Of a stretch of 64,000 nt of DNA, positions 62,456 to 64,000 are shown in pieces. A program made the translations under genes and the position numbers. This stretch comes from Hymenobacter sp. GOD-10R (GTDB lineage Bacteria; Bacteroidota; Bacteroidia; Cytophagales; Hymenobacteraceae), in assembly GCF_035609205.1 (NCBI RefSeq), contig NZ_CP141184.1, forward strand, positions 6,631,501 through 6,695,500. The letters are read 5' to 3'. The stretch's first letter is position 1; each line of letters begins with the position of its first letter. A model generated the notes under the pieces. That model was given only the letters and a program-made list of their open reading frames with translations, was not told the origin of the DNA and ran no database searches.

Positions 62456-64000
62456 CTAGCGGTTTACTTGCAACCAGCCCTTCCACGACTCGCCCGTTTT
62501 GGTTAGGATCTGGTAGTAATAGGTGCCTACTGGCGTTGTAGAATCGCCCCAGCCGCCGGTGTAGTTTGCGCTTTCAAACACTTGCTTTCCCCACCGATTG
62601 TACAGCTTCAGCAGAACGGGTTGGGTACTTACCTGCGGCACAAAGTGATCATTTAGCCCGTCGTCATTGGGCGTGATAATATTCGTGACGGACACGTCAC
62701 GGATGGTAATGGATTGAGTTAGCTCTTTCTGGCAGCCGCTCCCATAAAAGGCTGTCATCCTAATAGTATACTTGCCAGGGTTTGCATAGCGGTGGGTTGG
62801 CGAAGCATCGGAGCTACTTTGACCGTCGCCAAAGTCCCAGAGGTAGCTGGTAGCGCCCTGCGACGTGTTCGGAAAGCTCACATCCCGGTTGATGTACTCA
62901 AGAGGTAGGTTGGTAAAAGCTAGGTTGGGTTGGGCATAAATCTGTACCTGCACTCTCGCTTCGTTGGTGCAGCCGTTGGTGGCATTGGCCCGCACGGTAT
63001 ACAGTGTCGGCACTTTAGGCGAAGCAATAACACTAGGCCCTGATGTCGTATTCAGGCCCGTCGCCGGCGACCAGGTAAACGTGCCAGCAATAGTTGGCGA
63101 CACCGAAAGCGTGACAGAGGCATCGGGACAAATGGTACGAGTAGGACCGAGGGAGATTTGCGCAGTAGGGTCTAGGCTTACCACCACGGTGTCTTTGTTC
63201 ACGCAGCCGTTGGGCACCGTTGCCGTTACGATGTACGTAGTAGTAGCACTAGGAGAGGCTATTACGGTGCGGCCCGTGGTGGTATTGAGCCCGGTAGCTG
63301 GTGCCCACGAGTAGGTCACGCCCGGCCCAGCATTGGCAACAGTAAGTGTAGTAGAGCTACCAGCGCAGATCAGCTGATCGGGGCCGGCGGCGGAACGCGG
63401 CAAGCCGTACACTTTGATCGTATCGACAATGGTGGCGCTTCGCAAGCACCCATTCGGATCCGTGACGGTCAGGCGCACGGGGTAGCTGCCCGGCGTCGTG
63501 TACACGGTAGATACTGTGCCAGTCGCAGTTGACGTCTGGCCATTGCCAAAATCCCAGTTTAAACCGCTAGTAGCGGAGCTAGGTCGAAAATACATGCGCA
63601 GCGGCGCGCAGCCGCTCGTTGCACGTGGACCTGTAGGGGTAAGAGAAGACTCAAAATCGGCGCTTAGCTGTGAAACATCCAGCTTGAACGCTACGGCATT
63701 GCGCCCAGCCCCATTACCGTACGTAGTAGCCCAGGCGTTCGGCGTGACAGGCACTAGCGGGTAGAATGTTCCTGTACCGGAACAAACAGTTTGGTAAATC
63801 ACGCCCCGCTTATCGAAGCGAGAAGCGCCTCCATCGACGTGGAGCGTGCCGTTGCCAAAGTAAGTGCCGTAGAGCAGCTGCTTCACGTCGGCCGAGAGCT
63901 GCATGAGGTAAAAGTCGCCGTTGACACTGGAGCTTCCCGCAGGATTCGTTGGTTTCAGCTGAATAGCATCGGGCGTGGTGGGCATATCGGCAATGTAGGC
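62456..64000 (-). CDS. T9SS-secreted PKD protein with gliding-motility C-terminal domain, 3' part
   Basis: The frame is open to the window edge (the last codons encode AYIAD before MPTTPDAIQ), so the N-terminal part is missing; about 515 codons are here. From the N-terminal side: the end of a beta-rich region (GDFYLMQLSADVKQLLYGTYFG), a PKD domain (SGLNWDFGNGQTS), three Ig-like strands repeats with the motif SWAPATGLNTTTG, a second PKD domain (SYLWDFGDGQSSSDASPTHRY), and the CHU_C gliding-motility/T9SS type B sorting domain (ITPNDDGLNDHF, LYNRWGKQVFESANYTGGW). The protein is exported by T9SS and attached to the cell surface, as an adhesin or scaffold by inference. Confidence 0.93.
   Translation of the reverse strand, partial: AYIADMPTTPDAIQLKPTNPAGSSSVNGDFYLMQLSADVKQLLYGTYFGNGTLHVDGGASRFDKRGVIYQTVCSGTGTFYPLVPVTPNAWATTYGNGAGRNAVAFKLDVSQLSADFESSLTPTGPRATSGCAPLRMYFRPSSATSGLNWDFGNGQTSTATGTVSTVYTTPGSYPVRLTVTDPNGCLRSATIVDTIKVYGLPRSAAGPDQLICAGSSTTLTVANAGPGVTYSWAPATGLNTTTGRTVIASPSATTTYIVTATVPNGCVNKDTVVVSLDPTAQISLGPTRTICPDASVTLSVSPTIAGTFTWSPATGLNTTSGPSVIASPKVPTLYTVRANATNGCTNEARVQVQIYAQPNLAFTNLPLEYINRDVSFPNTSQGATSYLWDFGDGQSSSDASPTHRYANPGKYTIRMTAFYGSGCQKELTQSITIRDVSVTNIITPNDDGLNDHFVPQVSTQPVLLKLYNRWGKQVFESANYTGGWGDSTTPVGTYYYQILTKTGESWKGWLQVNR

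Overview
The window reads as a chromosomal segment of a Bacteroidota bacterium of the order Cytophagales, most likely Hymenobacter or a close relative. The reasons are a T9SS type B (gliding-motility C-terminal) sorting domain, Bacteroidota-type -7 promoter boxes (TAnnTTTG), almost no Shine-Dalgarno sequences, a type 2 IleRS with the GIHH signature, a GH3-family acyl-amido synthetase, a TraR/DksA protein that lacks zinc ligands, and a moderately GC-rich composition. It is mostly ordinary chromosome. I see no phage, insertion sequence, CRISPR array, rRNA or tRNA.

Layout. 1-5720: carbohydrate and surface genes (3' part of a GH2 beta-galactosidase, a small secreted protein with two plug-like halves, an acyltransferase-3, and a BNR-4/GH16 fusion). 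5787-9271, minus strand: a MORN-type lipoprotein, a small membrane protein, a GH3-family enzyme and lptB. 9491-14437: an AraC regulator divergent from a TolC-HlyD-MFS efflux operon. 14525-17779: DoxX, a secreted protein, an apparently circularly permuted GH39-like enzyme and a GT9-like glycosyltransferase. 17930-22271: a kinase with seven PAS-like modules and its single-domain receiver. 22302-24796: a polysaccharide pyruvyl transferase with its FrhB-like partner. 25081-27326: a histidine phosphatase and myo-inositol-phosphate synthase. 27515-42207, mainly minus strand: recJ, TPR proteins, the envelope cluster coaX-porin-lptC-small membrane protein-PpiD, an RluB-type pseudouridine synthase, a DksA-like protein, ribH, a YfgM-like TPR protein and pdhA. 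42273-44798: recF, a DUF721 gene and a thioesterase on the plus strand. 45659-61698, mainly minus strand: GDPD, rhomboid, polyprenyl synthase, RNase R, a fused peptide-ABC ATPase, lspA, ileS and an MMPL exporter. The window ends inside a large T9SS-secreted PKD protein.

The most unusual stretch is 44.8-45.5 kb. A 44-bp near-perfect palindrome has a core matching the chromosomal parS consensus at 15 of 16 positions. It lies at the 3' end of a small HTH gene, and upstream of that gene six TGTAAC boxes include four that start exactly 23 bp apart. recF and a DciA-like DUF721 gene are about 1-2 kb away. This may be an origin-proximal partition or control locus, or a self-regulating repressor next to a bidirectional terminator.

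Other points to follow: a family of GTAGCGC hairpin repeats and a separate GTAGAGACACA inverted repeat sit exactly at gene 3' ends, and two of them supply the stop codon of the neighbouring gene. CTAG-containing hexamers are unusually common throughout. Two very short membrane ORFs are described here (29360-29473, and a weaker one at 46565-46648).
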